Positions 8,801 to 20,892 of a stretch of 64,000 nt of DNA are shown piece after piece. Positions within the stretch are counted from its first letter, which is position 1. Each line of letters opens with the position of its first letter. The DNA comes from an uncultured Bryobacterales bacterium. Lineage in GTDB: Bacteria; Acidobacteriota; Terriglobia; Bryobacterales; UBA6623. The notes under the pieces are model-generated. The model worked only from the letters and a program-made list of their open reading frames with translations. It was not told where the DNA came from and ran no database searches. The stretch is taken from assembly GCA_951813065.1 (NCBI GenBank), contig CATOTH010000003.1:152559-216558 (forward strand). The letters run 5' to 3'. The position numbers and the translations under genes are program-made.

Positions 8801-10597
8801 AGTCAACTCGCGGACTCGCTCGACGTAATCGCCAGGCCACACACGGCGGAAGAATTCAACGCGGTGGCCGTAGTCGTCGGTGACACGCACGTTGTCGCCA
8901 GTCGCCAGGATCTTGCGCCCCTTTTCCTCAAGTCCGAAGAAGTAGCGTGGCTCGCCTGTCTCGTGCCAAGCCCGTGCGAGGATCTCGGCGGCGAACTTGA
9001 ACACGACGTTGGGGCCGAAGTTTGAACCGCGTCCGGCGGCGTTGATGCCTGCCGGATCGGCGGTCTGGAGCACGTAGTTCGCCGTCCGCTGCTGCCACTG
9101 GGCGTGCGCTTTCTTCGGTGGGAATGTCCGTTCGTGCAAGACGATGTTGCGGCCGGCGACGCGCGTTCCCGCTGGTCCATCGCCTAGGTCGTTGGGTGCC
9201 ACGCTCGTATTGACGGCGGCATCCTTGAGGTTGTTAGTGAGCCGCAAGGACTCGTACATCGTATTGACGAGCCGCCGGTAGTTCTGCTCCACACCAGTCG
9301 GCCCATATCCCATGCGGAAGGCATCCGCAACGCCCCAAACACCGCTCTGGGTGTGGCAGCTCATGCAGTTCTCGCCGAACAGCGCGGTGGCATCGCGGAC
9401 ACGTCGGTGCAGTGCTATGTTCCGCGGCCTATGGATGAGCCACGCGTCAATCTCCGCGAGGTGGTAGTAGATGCCCTGCCGTACGGCGTCGACGGGATCG
9501 TCATACGGGGCCGGATCGAAGAGGCGAACCTGCATTTCGTAGTGCGGCTGGTTCGCCTCGACCCGCAGGTAGTACGTCTGGCCGGGTTCCACTTTCCTCG
9601 TGACAAAGGTGCGGAACGATCGGTCTTGTTGGTGGGCGCGCTCGTTCAGGGCGCGGCCTTCCTCGTAGGTGTACACCGGCACGGGACCGGGAACCACGAC
9701 AGCCGGGGGATGAACGTATGGAATCGGATTGAAGTTGGAGAAGTCGTAGCTGTTGGGCACGTCACGCTCCTCTAACTCCTCCTCGCTCGGCACACCCTCC
9801 TTGTAGAAGCGGATCCTGGCACTGACGACCGGTTCGACGATCTGGAGATTGGCGCTAAGGAATCTCGCCTCGGCTCCCCGGTACTCGATGCGGTACCAGT
9901 CGTCGGGTGTCGTCCCGGTCTCGGTGTTGTGGTAGTACTCGATTTCATCGGCCCCGGCAATGACGTACAACACTTGCTCGCCCTCATAGTCCGGAAAGGA
10001 CAGGTCGGTTGCCTGCTCGGGCGCGTTGTTGGGCTCCGCCTCCAGTACCAGCGAGCCGGAGGTGAGGGTCTCGATCGCGCTTAGATCAACCGAGACGGCC
10101 ACACCGCTGACAGCCGGGGTCTTGGCGGGCAGGGGGGTTGCCAGGGGCGCGAGCCCGGTGTCGTGCGGAATCGGCCCCAACGGCTGCTGCCGGTCCATCA
10201 CGGCCTCGAGCTGTAGGGTGTAGGAGCCCGAGCGAGGGACTCGATACACCATGTGGACATCCGGATCGAGCGCGTGGAGAACCTTGTTCCAACCTGACAC
10301 CGCCTCCACGCCGGGATCACCCCGGTCTCCATCGAACTTGTGCTGCGGCAGTTCCGGCCCGACCCATGCCACTCTTATCCGGGCGTTTGGGGGAAGCTCG
10401 GAGGGCCGTTGGATCCGCACACCCAGTTCGAGGGCATCCCCCTCGGCGCACACCCATGAGTGGCTCCAAAGACCGTTGAAGTCAATCTTCGCGCTGAGAT
10501 CGGCTACGGCGCCGACCGCAGTTGCAGGTACGACCAGCAGACACAGGAATGCGCTGACCCTTCCCACGAAGAACACCACGCGATCCAGCAAAAACAT
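5807..10597 (-). CDS. Giant di-haem cytochrome with squalene-cyclase-like toroid, HEAT-like and CBM6-like regions
   Basis: 1596 residues with an N-terminal signal/TM segment (VVFFVGRVSAFLCLLVV). A beta-rich N-terminal part reaches about residue 390 and holds a pre-peptidase-like EAEPNNAPEQATDL stretch. Then come: c-haem motif CMSCH (411-415); an alpha/alpha region with a QW-type repeat (QREDGGWGF near 626) like prenyltransferase/squalene-oxidase repeats; HEAT-like helical repeats about 760-1110; a beta-sandwich resembling CBM6/galactose-binding modules (about 1225-1345); and a C-terminal cytochrome c region with CISCH (1498-1502). The cyclase DxDD acid motif is absent, so the toroid is probably structural or binding. 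It converges on the DUF1592 gene and has a near-palindrome just upstream of its start. A secreted electron-transfer or polymer-binding role is inference. Confidence 0.85.
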   Translation of the reverse strand: MFLLDRVVFFVGRVSAFLCLLVVPATAVGAVADLSAKIDFNGLWSHSWVCAEGDALELGVRIQRPSELPPNARIRVAWVGPELPQHKFDGDRGDPGVEAVSGWNKVLHALDPDVHMVYRVPRSGSYTLQLEAVMDRQQPLGPIPHDTGLAPLATPLPAKTPAVSGVAVSVDLSAIETLTSGSLVLEAEPNNAPEQATDLSFPDYEGEQVLYVIAGADEIEYYHNTETGTTPDDWYRIEYRGAEARFLSANLQIVEPVVSARIRFYKEGVPSEEELEERDVPNSYDFSNFNPIPYVHPPAVVVPGPVPVYTYEEGRALNERAHQQDRSFRTFVTRKVEPGQTYYLRVEANQPHYEMQVRLFDPAPYDDPVDAVRQGIYYHLAEIDAWLIHRPRNIALHRRVRDATALFGENCMSCHTQSGVWGVADAFRMGYGPTGVEQNYRRLVNTMYESLRLTNNLKDAAVNTSVAPNDLGDGPAGTRVAGRNIVLHERTFPPKKAHAQWQQRTANYVLQTADPAGINAAGRGSNFGPNVVFKFAAEILARAWHETGEPRYFFGLEEKGRKILATGDNVRVTDDYGHRVEFFRRVWPGDYVERVRELTNSPRRVAEAERLHGQLRERAETDVRRLLALQREDGGWGFKPGQPDGNGGWARPDDFSYPAATAVALIALEAAGRDASDPAVARGVQWLLRNQYPYGLWNAAAATGFVTSAYAIRALSRLHPAPPEPAEANIRLDSADTPLETLAKVRAAQATGDAGYIPLFREAAGSTHAKVRLYGLLGLGAVLASDSASTLVDHLDDPVKACREAAFWSLRQLLLNGAGWDEILAAYRHGNDRTRQSVMQALVTRAHLPDAGFDVDLSELAGTLTAGMVDPHPGVRAFAFKAAWHWWVWNPPMREPLNRAWIDALLRDEPEANVDMALRYSTISLFVVNGQVNNITGGKYLDQQYPELATLYAELAAWRESAPEDHRRLLDRRLTAMAASHYMERANQQSPGQFAYSTPGATELFGKAVLAVYENGIDEGIPWRSIALEGARNVVYKPLQDTLLDLLLTSDPAVVAIAARALANPGELSIPARPDALEPLLRVLRQFSVDGRAKDAEALASFLARVRWDFEGVGEEGEAAFYEMLLSSADDGRADFRGVADPVLGRPAPSSTARLDEDPTAPFIARILGENRTLHRKRAFKHLSSDPRLWLDSTEWMLAFREGRETLEEAVEGAVEAEDLRVAELTFGRTTEQMIPGGVASNNSVLIWEEGKVGAHITFALEVPAGGRYEVLGAFLYGASHGIVEIAFDGGTVLEQTDFYRPEVTSTGPMSLGTFELTEGRALFKVTMMGTNEPGEPEYKFGLDYLKLAPGGDEESAPALGSAGDKIDPIATAKAEVVAMFVRWFSPSTPQEIRDLAARLASSPALRRHPEVRKAIAAHVENEPVAKIRTRLQLLLANDDQRYGAELRDLIANGGSDAIDSEGRPIEPTREFIADILHFRDYVFAEMTRISDRDGRACISCHGVPGRVPTLYLHPPDGAGFIGAKELLSNYRKLQARVDVADPERSLVLRKPLNVQTGQEEGHQGGLRYEPDDEGFLVLRDWVLKQAALQTPAETP

Positions 10598-10975
10598 CGG
10601 ATTCCGAACCCACTAGTGGATTCTATCGTGACGAATTGAATTGGCGATAGCAACCCGGAGGCTCCACTCGACCCATCCGGATTCCTCTCCGGATTCGCCT
10701 CGTCGGGCGATTGGGATACCAGTGTCCTCGACCCGGGCCTCCAAACGGTTTCGATGCCCCAGAGGTTTCCTCCCCGGACGTCAATCGAACACCTTGGGAA
10801 ATCGCTCTTACTCTATCCCTCGCCTAGATCGTTCCCACCATCCCCATAGCCATCACCTGCGGCCGGTTCCTTCTTGGTCACTCGGAGAACCGCTGGTCCG
10901 TCGAGTACACTGGCAGGCTGGCCACGCCGACTGTCCTTCCAGATGGAAGTCGAAGGGCTGAACCGTTGTAGCGTC
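10598..10975. other. Intergenic, 378 bp
   Basis: Lies between the start of the giant cytochrome gene and the end of the permease gene, both on the minus strand. Apart from the palindrome at 10606-10623 I see no gene and no T-tailed hairpin. Confidence 0.5.
10606..10623. promoter_or_regulatory. 18-bp near-perfect palindrome upstream of giant cytochrome start
   Basis: GAACCCACTAGTGGATTC pairs at 8 of 9 positions, with a perfect 10-bp core CCACTAGTGG. It lies 9-26 bases upstream of the ATG at 10597, where a repressor could block transcription or translation. No regulator gene is nearby. Confidence 0.4.
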
Positions 10976-12388
10976 CTAGGAGCGCTTGCGGCCCCGGACG
11001 CGCATCCAAGAATAGACGGGAATCCCCAGCCCGATGACGAGGAGGCCGGCTCCCGAGGTGGCGGGGTTCTCCCGCAGAGCATTTGCAACGATCAACAGGC
11101 TCGCCACTGCAAAGAACAGCGGCGCGAACGGGTAACCCCAGGCCCGAAATGGCCGGGCCTCTGACGGGTGCTTCCACCGCAGCACAAACACCGCAAATAC
11201 GGCGACGCCCGCGAACAACACGATGGCGAAGCCCGTATACTCCACGAGCTGGCCAAACGTGCCCGTCAGGACGAGAACACCGCTCCAGACCGCCTGTGCC
11301 GCGATTGCAACCACTGGCGTTCGAAATCTGGAGTGGACCCGGGCGACCGAGTCGAACAACAGTCCGTCGCGGGCCATGGCGAAGTAAACACGCGGCCCGG
11401 CCAGCACCATCGCGCTGATGCTGGCCGCGATCATCACAACTGACGCGGCGGCCCACGCTCCACCTGCACCGGACCCGAACAGCCGTTCCAACGCGACATC
11501 GCCGATTCGGGTCGCTTGGTCGGGAAAATCTTCGACCGGCATGGCATACAGATACACCATGTTCAGAGACAAGTAGATGAGGACAACAAGTGCTGTACCG
11601 AGCAACAGAGCTCGCGGAACGTTCCGCTCCGGGCTCCGGATCTCCTCGCTCACATATGCCGCCGCATTCCACCCCGAGTAGCTGAACATTACCGGGATCA
11701 GCGCGAACACCCAGTTCCCGATCGATAGCGATTCCCCGCCCGCATAGTGCGCCACGCTTCCACGCCCAATCGAGAACCCGAGGGCGACGACAGTGACGAG
11801 CGCCGCGACTTTCGTACCCGCCAGCAGGTTATGAACCACCCGCCCGGGACCCAGCCCCGAACTGTGAATGGCTGACAATCCAGCGATAGCCGTTAGCGCC
11901 ACCGCCGCTTGTGGCGAAAATGTGAACGAGACAAATGGAAGGGCAATCGTGAAGATCGGCGTCGTGTCCGCCGCAGCGGGGATGAAGCGGCCCAGGATAC
12001 CTGCCATCCCGACCGCGCTGGCTGCCATGGCACCGGAGAATCCGGCGACGAACGACGTCCAGCCGCTCAGAAACCCGACCAGGGGGCCGTAAGCTTCCTT
12101 CAAGTAGACGTACTCGCCTCCCGCTTGCGGGCGCAACGCGGCCAGTTCCGCATACGCCAGCGCCCCGGCGAGGGCCAGTGCACCGCCAACCAGCCAAACG
12201 CCAAGCATGGCCCATGGATCGGGAGCCAACTGCGCCACGATGGCAGGCACGATGAAGATGCCACCTCCAATCACGTTCGAAACGACGATCGCGGCGCCAT
12301 CGAGCGAACCCAGCTTGCGTTCGAGTGTCGGTAGCGAACTCTCGGCCCGCTCAGGGACTGTCGGGCGGGAAGGCTCTGCTCGTGGCAT
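10976..12388 (-). CDS. APC-superfamily amino acid/polyamine permease
   Basis: 470 residues, about 12 hydrophobic segments. The TM1 signature NVIGGGIFIVPA near residue 40 is the unwound substrate-binding helix typical of APC-fold transporters, and ELAALRPQAGGEYVYLKEAYG follows in TM3 as in LAT/YfnA-type members. It should import or exchange an amino acid across the inner membrane; specificity cannot be read. The start at 12388 gives a normal cytoplasmic N-terminus, with no clear Shine-Dalgarno. Divergent from the methyltransferase, with 106 bp between them. Confidence 0.93.
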   Translation of the reverse strand: MPRAEPSRPTVPERAESSLPTLERKLGSLDGAAIVVSNVIGGGIFIVPAIVAQLAPDPWAMLGVWLVGGALALAGALAYAELAALRPQAGGEYVYLKEAYGPLVGFLSGWTSFVAGFSGAMAASAVGMAGILGRFIPAAADTTPIFTIALPFVSFTFSPQAAVALTAIAGLSAIHSSGLGPGRVVHNLLAGTKVAALVTVVALGFSIGRGSVAHYAGGESLSIGNWVFALIPVMFSYSGWNAAAYVSEEIRSPERNVPRALLLGTALVVLIYLSLNMVYLYAMPVEDFPDQATRIGDVALERLFGSGAGGAWAAASVVMIAASISAMVLAGPRVYFAMARDGLLFDSVARVHSRFRTPVVAIAAQAVWSGVLVLTGTFGQLVEYTGFAIVLFAGVAVFAVFVLRWKHPSEARPFRAWGYPFAPLFFAVASLLIVANALRENPATSGAGLLVIGLGIPVYSWMRVRGRKRS

Positions 12389-12494
12389 ATGGCATACTAG
12401 GCTGGCGTTGGAGCTGTCTCAACGTGCCGGTGGCGAACGGAAACGACACCGTCGCCGGGAGACGGGCAAATGCAGACCGGGGGTGGAAATCGGC

Positions 12495-13145
12495 ATGCGG
12501 CTTGGTTGGGCACGTATCGCGGCGGTTGTGACTGTCGTCGGCTCGATGGGCGCGTCCGGTGCCGTTGCTTGGCAACTGGGGTCCCGACCGGCCGAACGGT
12601 GGATCGAAACCCTGAGTCGACCAGAACGAGTCAAGCAACTCCGGATCGATGACGTCATCGCCAGGCTCCGGCTCAAGCCCGGAGATCTCCTCGCGGACAT
12701 CGGTGCCGGCTCGGGGGCGTTCACCCTGCCTTTCGCGCGCGCCGTTGCACCCGGCGGCAAGGTCTATGCCGTGGAGGTTGACCAAGCTCTCGTCGACCAC
12801 ATCGCGGATAGAGCCCGAACCGAGGACGTGGCAAACGTCACCAGCGTGCTCGGTGAGTTTACGGACCCCAATCTCCCGACTCAGGACATCGACCTGGCGT
12901 TCTTTCACGACGTCTTGCACCATATCGAAGACCGCTCAGGCTACCTCAAGAACCTCTCACGCTACATCAAATCGGAAGGCAGAATCGCGGTCATAGAGCG
13001 TGGACACAGGCGGCCGGATCAGCGTGAGATGCACATGAGTCAGGAGCAGGTGACAGGGTGGATGGCCGATGTAGGCTTCCGGCTCGCCGAGGAGTACTAC
13101 CTTTTCGATGGCGGGAAATGGTTCGTGGTCTATTCGAGACATTGA
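12495..13145 (+). CDS. Class I SAM-dependent methyltransferase with N-terminal signal or anchor
   Basis: 216 residues from ATG 12495. This start is chosen because it opens directly into a hydrophobic segment (RIAAVVTVVGSMGASGAVAW), while the longer frame overlaps the divergent permease gene. SAM motif I is DIGAGSGAF near residue 72, the acidic ribose-binding position is in VYAVEVD, and motif IV is DLAFFHDVLHH. The fold matches Methyltransf_11/25. The N-terminal hydrophobic segment is a recurring oddity of similar proteins in Acidobacteriota and Planctomycetes and suggests periplasmic or membrane-attached location, odd for a SAM enzyme. Substrate unknown. Confidence 0.88.
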   Translation: MRLGWARIAAVVTVVGSMGASGAVAWQLGSRPAERWIETLSRPERVKQLRIDDVIARLRLKPGDLLADIGAGSGAFTLPFARAVAPGGKVYAVEVDQALVDHIADRARTEDVANVTSVLGEFTDPNLPTQDIDLAFFHDVLHHIEDRSGYLKNLSRYIKSEGRIAVIERGHRRPDQREMHMSQEQVTGWMADVGFRLAEEYYLFDGGKWFVVYSRH

Positions 13146-13377
13146 AGGCCTCTAGGACTGGACATTCGTCTCAGGTGTAGGTCTTTCGCCGCACTTTTGC
13201 TTTGCGAACGGCTGCAGGTACCGCATTGCCAAGCTTCGATCGAGCGCCTGCTGCCCCGGATTCGGGACGGCTAGAGCGGAACCAATGCGCCACGCCGTCC
13301 TCACCGACTTCCAGAAGCAGTGTCGCATGCGTGATCTCGTTCGGCATCCATCCGCCATGCCGGCCGCTGAAGGTGGG

Positions 13378-14807
13378 CTAGGCAATCAGCTCGCGAATGA
13401 GGTCGCCCCCGATATCGGTCAAGCGGAACTGCCGGCCTTGGTATCGATAGGTCAGCTTCGTATGGTCAACTCCCAGCTGGTGCAGTAAGGTCGCGTGTAG
13501 GTCGTGGACGTGAACGGGATCGGAGACCACGTTGTAACAGAAATCATCTGTCTCCCCATGCGTGAGTCCGGGCTGTACGCCGCCGCCCGCAAGCCAGATC
13601 GTAAAGCAACGCGGGTGATGGTCGCGGCCGTAGGTCGTTTCGGTCATCCTTCCCTGGCTATAGACGGTTCTCCCGAACTCACCGCCCCAAACCACAAGCG
13701 TTTCCTCAAGCAGACCGCGCCGGTCCAGGTCTTCAATGAGCGCCGCTGAGGCTTGGTCCGTGTCGAAGCATTGTTTCGGAAGCTGCTGCGGCAGCGACCT
13801 GTGCTGATCCCACCCGCGATGGAAGAGCTGAACACAGCGTACGCCGCGCTCGACCAGGCGGCGAGCGATCAAGCAATGGCGGGCGTACGTACCGGGCTCG
13901 CGTGCGGACTCCCCATATAGCTCGAAAATGGATTCCGGCTCTCCAGAGAGATCCATGAGCTCCGGCACGGACGCCTGCATGCGGAAAGCCATCTCGTACT
14001 GCGCGATGCGTGTCTCAATTTCGGGGTCGGCGAACTGCTCCTGCTGGATCCGGTTGAGGGCTGAAAGATCGTCAAGGAACATCCGGCGGCGATCGCGGCT
14101 CACCCCCTCCGGGTTGGACAGATACAGCACGGGATCGCCTTGCGATCGGAACTTGACACCCTGGAAGCGGCTCGGCAGGAACCCGCTGCCCCACAGTCGC
14201 GTGTAGAGCGCCTGCCCGACTCTCCCTGATCCCCGCGAAGTCATCACGACAAACGTCGGCAAGTCGTCGTTCTCGCTGCCTAGACCGTACGCGAGCCATG
14301 CTCCGATGCTTGGCCGCCCGGCCAGTTGCGCGCCTGTCTGGAAGAAGGTCACCGCTGGATCGTGATTGATCGCCTCGGTGTGCATTGTGCGAATAAATGA
14401 GAGCTTGTCAGCGATTCTCCCTGTATGGGGCAGGAGTTCGCTCACCCACGCTCCCGAATCCCCGTGCTGCCGGAACTTGAACCAGGTCTTGTGGACAGGA
14501 AACGACGTTTGGGAAGCCGTCATTCCCGTCAGCCGCTGGCCCCGGCGAACCGAGTCCGGCAGTTCCGTGCCGTGAAGCTGTTCCAGCCGCGGCTTGTAGT
14601 CGAACAGGTCGAGTTGCGAGGGCCCGCCGCTCTGGAACAGGTAGATGATGTGCTTGGCCTTGGGGGCGAAGTGCGGCAGCTCCGGCAAGCCGCCCTGCGA
14701 AACGGCGTCCCTTCCCAGCAGATGGGCCAGGCCGGCAATTCCCACGCCGGTCCCGCCACGTCCGAAGAAGTGGCGCCTGGTCATACGGATTGCGGGATCG
14801 GCTGGCT

Positions 14808-14811
<4 letters not shown>
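13378..14811 (-). CDS. DUF1501 protein (Tat substrate), cassette A
   Basis: 477 residues. Twin-arginine signal TRRHFFGRGGTGVGIAGLAHLL near the N-terminus, then the DUF1501 pattern: HIIYLFQSGGPSQLDLFDYKP, MHTEAINHDPA, GSWLAYGLGSEN-like segment, VVWGGEFGRT and YGRDHHPRCFTIWLAGGG. DUF1501 has an alkaline-phosphatase/sulfatase-like fold but lacks the sulfatase CxPSR site; its reaction is not established. Its start codon overlaps the stop of the upstream DUF1549/1553 cytochrome gene (ATGA at 14808-14811), so the two are translationally coupled. Confidence 0.94.
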
Positions 14812-17885
<3,074 letters not shown>

Positions 17886-18314
17886 GCCTTCCCCAGTATA
17901 TCGGCGGCACGCAAGAACCAAGTAGAGCCAGGAAAAGCCAAGAGTATAAGAAACCCCGTTGTCCGGACTCAGAAACAAGCCCGTCAGGGCTCGGGAACGG
18001 GGGTTGTAGGTGGTTCCCTTGCCGGGGACGAGCGGAGCTACGGGAACGGCCGGTGGGCTACCCCGCCGACGTGGCCGACAAGCTCTGTCCCTGCCTTCAG
18101 GGCTTCGGCCACACGCTTGGATGACGCTGCCAAGGATGCTGCCCGGACGGCTTACTTCCCGCGGCCGGCCGCGGACGCTCTGCCAGCCGGCCAGCTTGAC
18201 CGATGCATCGTCACTGCACTAACGTCGCGACCGGACCAACCAGCGGGGGCTGGGCAGGCGTGTTGAAACCTTGACCGAATCGTGCCGGTTGGCGGCCCGG
18301 GAAGGACCGTGCCG
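17886..18314. other. Intergenic, about 430 bp
   Basis: Upstream of cassette A and downstream of the YciI-like gene. Holds the -10 candidate at 17943-17948 and a small hairpin near 17970-17985 (AGCCC/GGGCT). No believable gene seen in the rest. Confidence 0.45.
17943..17948 (-). promoter_or_regulatory. Possible -10 box for cassette A
   Basis: On the minus strand this reads TATACT preceded by TTTCT. No good -35 sits 16-18 bases upstream. It would start transcription about 50 bases before the TTG at 17885, which supports the shorter start. Confidence 0.3.
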
Positions 18315-18605
18315 CTAACTGGGGCGACCCGTCAGCCAGTTCCATGGCTGTACCTGGGATTGGGCGAAGATACCAGCCTTGCCAAAGGGGCTGTCAGCGA
18401 CGAAGTTCAGTGCCACCTCGATTGAGGGCGCCTCGATTATCATGAGGCCGCCGACCACGGTCTCTGCATTGTCGTCCAATGTAGCCCCCCCGTGATGAAG
18501 GGTTACCCGCGAGTGGTTGTGAAGGTATGCCTTCATTGCATCGGATTCGTTGCGCCGAGTCTCTTCCGTTCCGGCCGTGTGGGTGTTCCAAACAACAAAA
18601 TACAT
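18315..18605 (-). CDS. YciI-like small protein
   Basis: 96 residues from ATG 18605, which has AAGGAGA seven bases upstream; the longer frame to 18692 has no such site. The pattern MYFVVWNTHTAG, then ETRRNESDAMKAYLHNH, a GG-containing centre (VVGGLMIIEAPS) and FVADSPFGKAGIF matches YciI/DGPF-type ferredoxin-like small proteins, in which the segment around DSPFGKAG is the usual D-P-hydrophobic motif. These are cytosolic and mostly of unknown activity. It stands alone, between two export-related genes. Confidence 0.85.
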   Translation of the reverse strand: MYFVVWNTHTAGTEETRRNESDAMKAYLHNHSRVTLHHGGATLDDNAETVVGGLMIIEAPSIEVALNFVADSPFGKAGIFAQSQVQPWNWLTGRPS

Positions 18606-18821
18606 CGCTGGTCTCCTTTTCGTCGAGCGCGGTTGACCTGCACATGAGCAACCGCCAGCACAATATACTACGCGTCGATCGTCAAATGACAATGACCGTT
18701 CTTCGGCGAGACCACACGAAGACTCACGATATCCGTGTTGTGGTCCAGCCGGCGGCGCACCGACGAGGCGAGGTGGCGTGAACGATTGCGGCCGAGCCGA
18801 GTCGCAATCGACGGGCCAAAC

Positions 18822-20642
18822 TCAGTCCGGGGCTTCGTGGACCAGTTTCCCGCCCAAGTAGGTCCTCAACACAGCAATGTCCCTCACCTCGTCAACCGGA
18901 CATGCGAGGATGTCACGATCCAAGACAACGAGGTCAGCTAGCTTCCCCACCTCGATCGAACCGCGCTCGCTCTCGGTGAAGGTGATGAAGGCGTTGTCGA
19001 TCGTGTACAAGCGAATCGCCTCCTCGCGCGTCAAACGCTGCTCCGGGTGAAGAGGAGTGTCGGTCCACCGAGGCTGGCGCCGTAGCGTGATCCACATACC
19101 AAAGAAGGGGTCGTAGGGATTGATGGAACGCATTCCGCCGATCTTCTGCATGTGGTCCGAGCCGCCACCGACGATCACGCCCGCGTCCCTGAGGCTCCTG
19201 TATGGCTGAAAATAGCTCAAGCGCGCCTCTCCGAACTGCTTTGCGAGCGTCGCTCCGTCCCGTTCGAGCCACGCCGGCTGCAGGTCCGCAACAATTCCGA
19301 TCTCTGCCATGCGCTTGATGGCTTCCGGACTCATGAAGTTCGAGTGTGTGATGCACGGCCGCATCTCGCGAACGCGGAATTCGTCGTTGATTTCCGCGTA
19401 GGCTTCGACCATCGCGTGCACCGCTCCGTCACCGACGGAGTGCGCGGTTGGCTGCAGGCCGTGGGTAAGGGCCAGTCGGGCTATCGAGTAAGCCTTTCCC
19501 GGCGGCACAAAGCGTAGGCCCCTGTAGTTGGGATCGGTGATCGAGTAGATCTTGCTGACTCCCCACGGCTCTCGCATGAAGGCGCTGCCGGTCAGCATGC
19601 CCCCGTCCATGAAGAACTTGATGCCACGCAGCCATAGCATCGGGTGGTACCGATGCCTGGGATGGCGGGCAAGCTTAGAGATCGTTGCTTCGATGTCTTC
19701 CAGCGGGTCTTGAGCGTTGATCGCGAAGCTGAGAAACACGCGGGCGGTCAGTTCATTCGATTCGAGCAGATCCTCGTACAGCGCAACCGCCTCCGGGCTG
19801 GCGTTGCGGTCGGCGATGCCGGTCAGCCCGACCTTGTTGTAGGCCGCGATGAGTTCCTTTAGCCGACGGCGGCGGTCGCCGGGCGTCGGCAAGGCCTGAC
19901 TCTCTCGAAACTGGATCAGGTGAGCGCCGCTGCGGATGATTCCGGTGGGCTCGCCATTCGCATCGCGCTCGATGCGTCCCAGAACGCCCTGAGGCACGCG
20001 GAAATCCCTGTCGATCCCGCTGAGCTGCAGTGCAAGCGAGTTCAACGAGGCGTCTGGCCCCGTACGAAAGTAGGCGGCGTGGTTGGGGGCCGCATCGTCG
20101 AGCTCGGCGCGTGTCGGATAGCGCTGTTCCCTGAGCCGCGTGATGAAGACCTGCTGAAGACGAATCCACTCTCCCTCAGGTACAACCTTTGCCCGCTCGC
20201 GAAAGTAGCTCAGCACGTCGGCAATCGTCTGCATGTCTGGGACGGGATGGTCGAATTCATACATCGACGCGCCGGTGGGGTGGGTGTGCGTGTCGATCAG
20301 GCCCGGCAGCACAGTCCTGCCCTCAAGATCGGTCAGCCGTGTTCGCTCGCCCCCGAGCGCCCGCACGTCCGAGTCGACGCCGACCGCAACAATCCGGCCG
20401 TCGGCGATGGCAATTGCTTCGGCAATGGAAAACGTGTCGTCGACAGTGACGATCTTGCCGTTATGGAGAATTACATCGGGGGGCGCAGCCAGGGCGTCGG
20501 ACGCAAATCCGGCGAGCATCAGCCCTGTGCACGCGAGCGCAGCAATCTGCCCGGATGCCGTCGCAGGTCTGATGGCCCTGCCGGGATTCCCGCGCAGACT
20601 CAACGCTTTCGCTCGGCCCGTCGCCTGACAACCGCCCGCCAT
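18822..20642 (-). CDS. Secreted amidohydrolase family 3 (YtcJ-like) metal-dependent hydrolase
   Basis: 606 residues from ATG 20642, which gives a signal peptide after a basic n-region (IAALACTGLMLAGFASDALA). The amidohydrolase beta-sandwich begins VILHNGKIVTVDDTFS. GLIDTHTHPTG near residue 115 supplies the HxH metal ligands. Later motifs PTAHSVGDGAVH, ITHSNFMSPEA and GGGSDHM supply further His/Asp ligands of the TIM barrel, and KLADLVVLDRD closes the sandwich. Family members hydrolyse amides or cyclic amides; substrate not predictable. Divergent from the cassette B promoter. Confidence 0.92.
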   Translation of the reverse strand: MAGGCQATGRAKALSLRGNPGRAIRPATASGQIAALACTGLMLAGFASDALAAPPDVILHNGKIVTVDDTFSIAEAIAIADGRIVAVGVDSDVRALGGERTRLTDLEGRTVLPGLIDTHTHPTGASMYEFDHPVPDMQTIADVLSYFRERAKVVPEGEWIRLQQVFITRLREQRYPTRAELDDAAPNHAAYFRTGPDASLNSLALQLSGIDRDFRVPQGVLGRIERDANGEPTGIIRSGAHLIQFRESQALPTPGDRRRRLKELIAAYNKVGLTGIADRNASPEAVALYEDLLESNELTARVFLSFAINAQDPLEDIEATISKLARHPRHRYHPMLWLRGIKFFMDGGMLTGSAFMREPWGVSKIYSITDPNYRGLRFVPPGKAYSIARLALTHGLQPTAHSVGDGAVHAMVEAYAEINDEFRVREMRPCITHSNFMSPEAIKRMAEIGIVADLQPAWLERDGATLAKQFGEARLSYFQPYRSLRDAGVIVGGGSDHMQKIGGMRSINPYDPFFGMWITLRRQPRWTDTPLHPEQRLTREEAIRLYTIDNAFITFTESERGSIEVGKLADLVVLDRDILACPVDEVRDIAVLRTYLGGKLVHEAPD

Positions 20643-20718
20643 GGACTGTATCGTCACACATGTTGTGGTGCGGCGGGCCGCCGAGGGCTCCGAGCACGGC
20701 AGGGAGGGCAAGCAAGCC

Positions 20719-20748
20719 TTGACGTGGCGGCAGGATTCGGCTTACATT
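20719..20748 (+). promoter_or_regulatory. Candidate sigma70-type promoter for cassette B
   Basis: TTGACG (20719-20724), 18-bp spacer, TACATT (20743-20748), or TTACAT at spacer 17. It points to the cytochrome gene whose start is 145 bp downstream. Only a pattern match. Confidence 0.4.
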
Positions 20749-20892
20749 GCCCTTGAAGCCCACCGGCCCATCAAGCTACGGCAGAACCATCCGCTTGGCG
20801 GGCAACTGCCGCGGACCATCGAATGACCGGCGCTCGTGCCGAGGCAGGAGCGACTTGGTGCCGTGCAGGTCTTCGCTTGAAGCCGAATCCCG

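Noticed and set aside
13152..13385. Small 77-codon minus-strand frame in the gap after the methyltransferase
   Set aside because: No ribosome binding site, no motif, and it overlaps the end of the DUF1501 gene.
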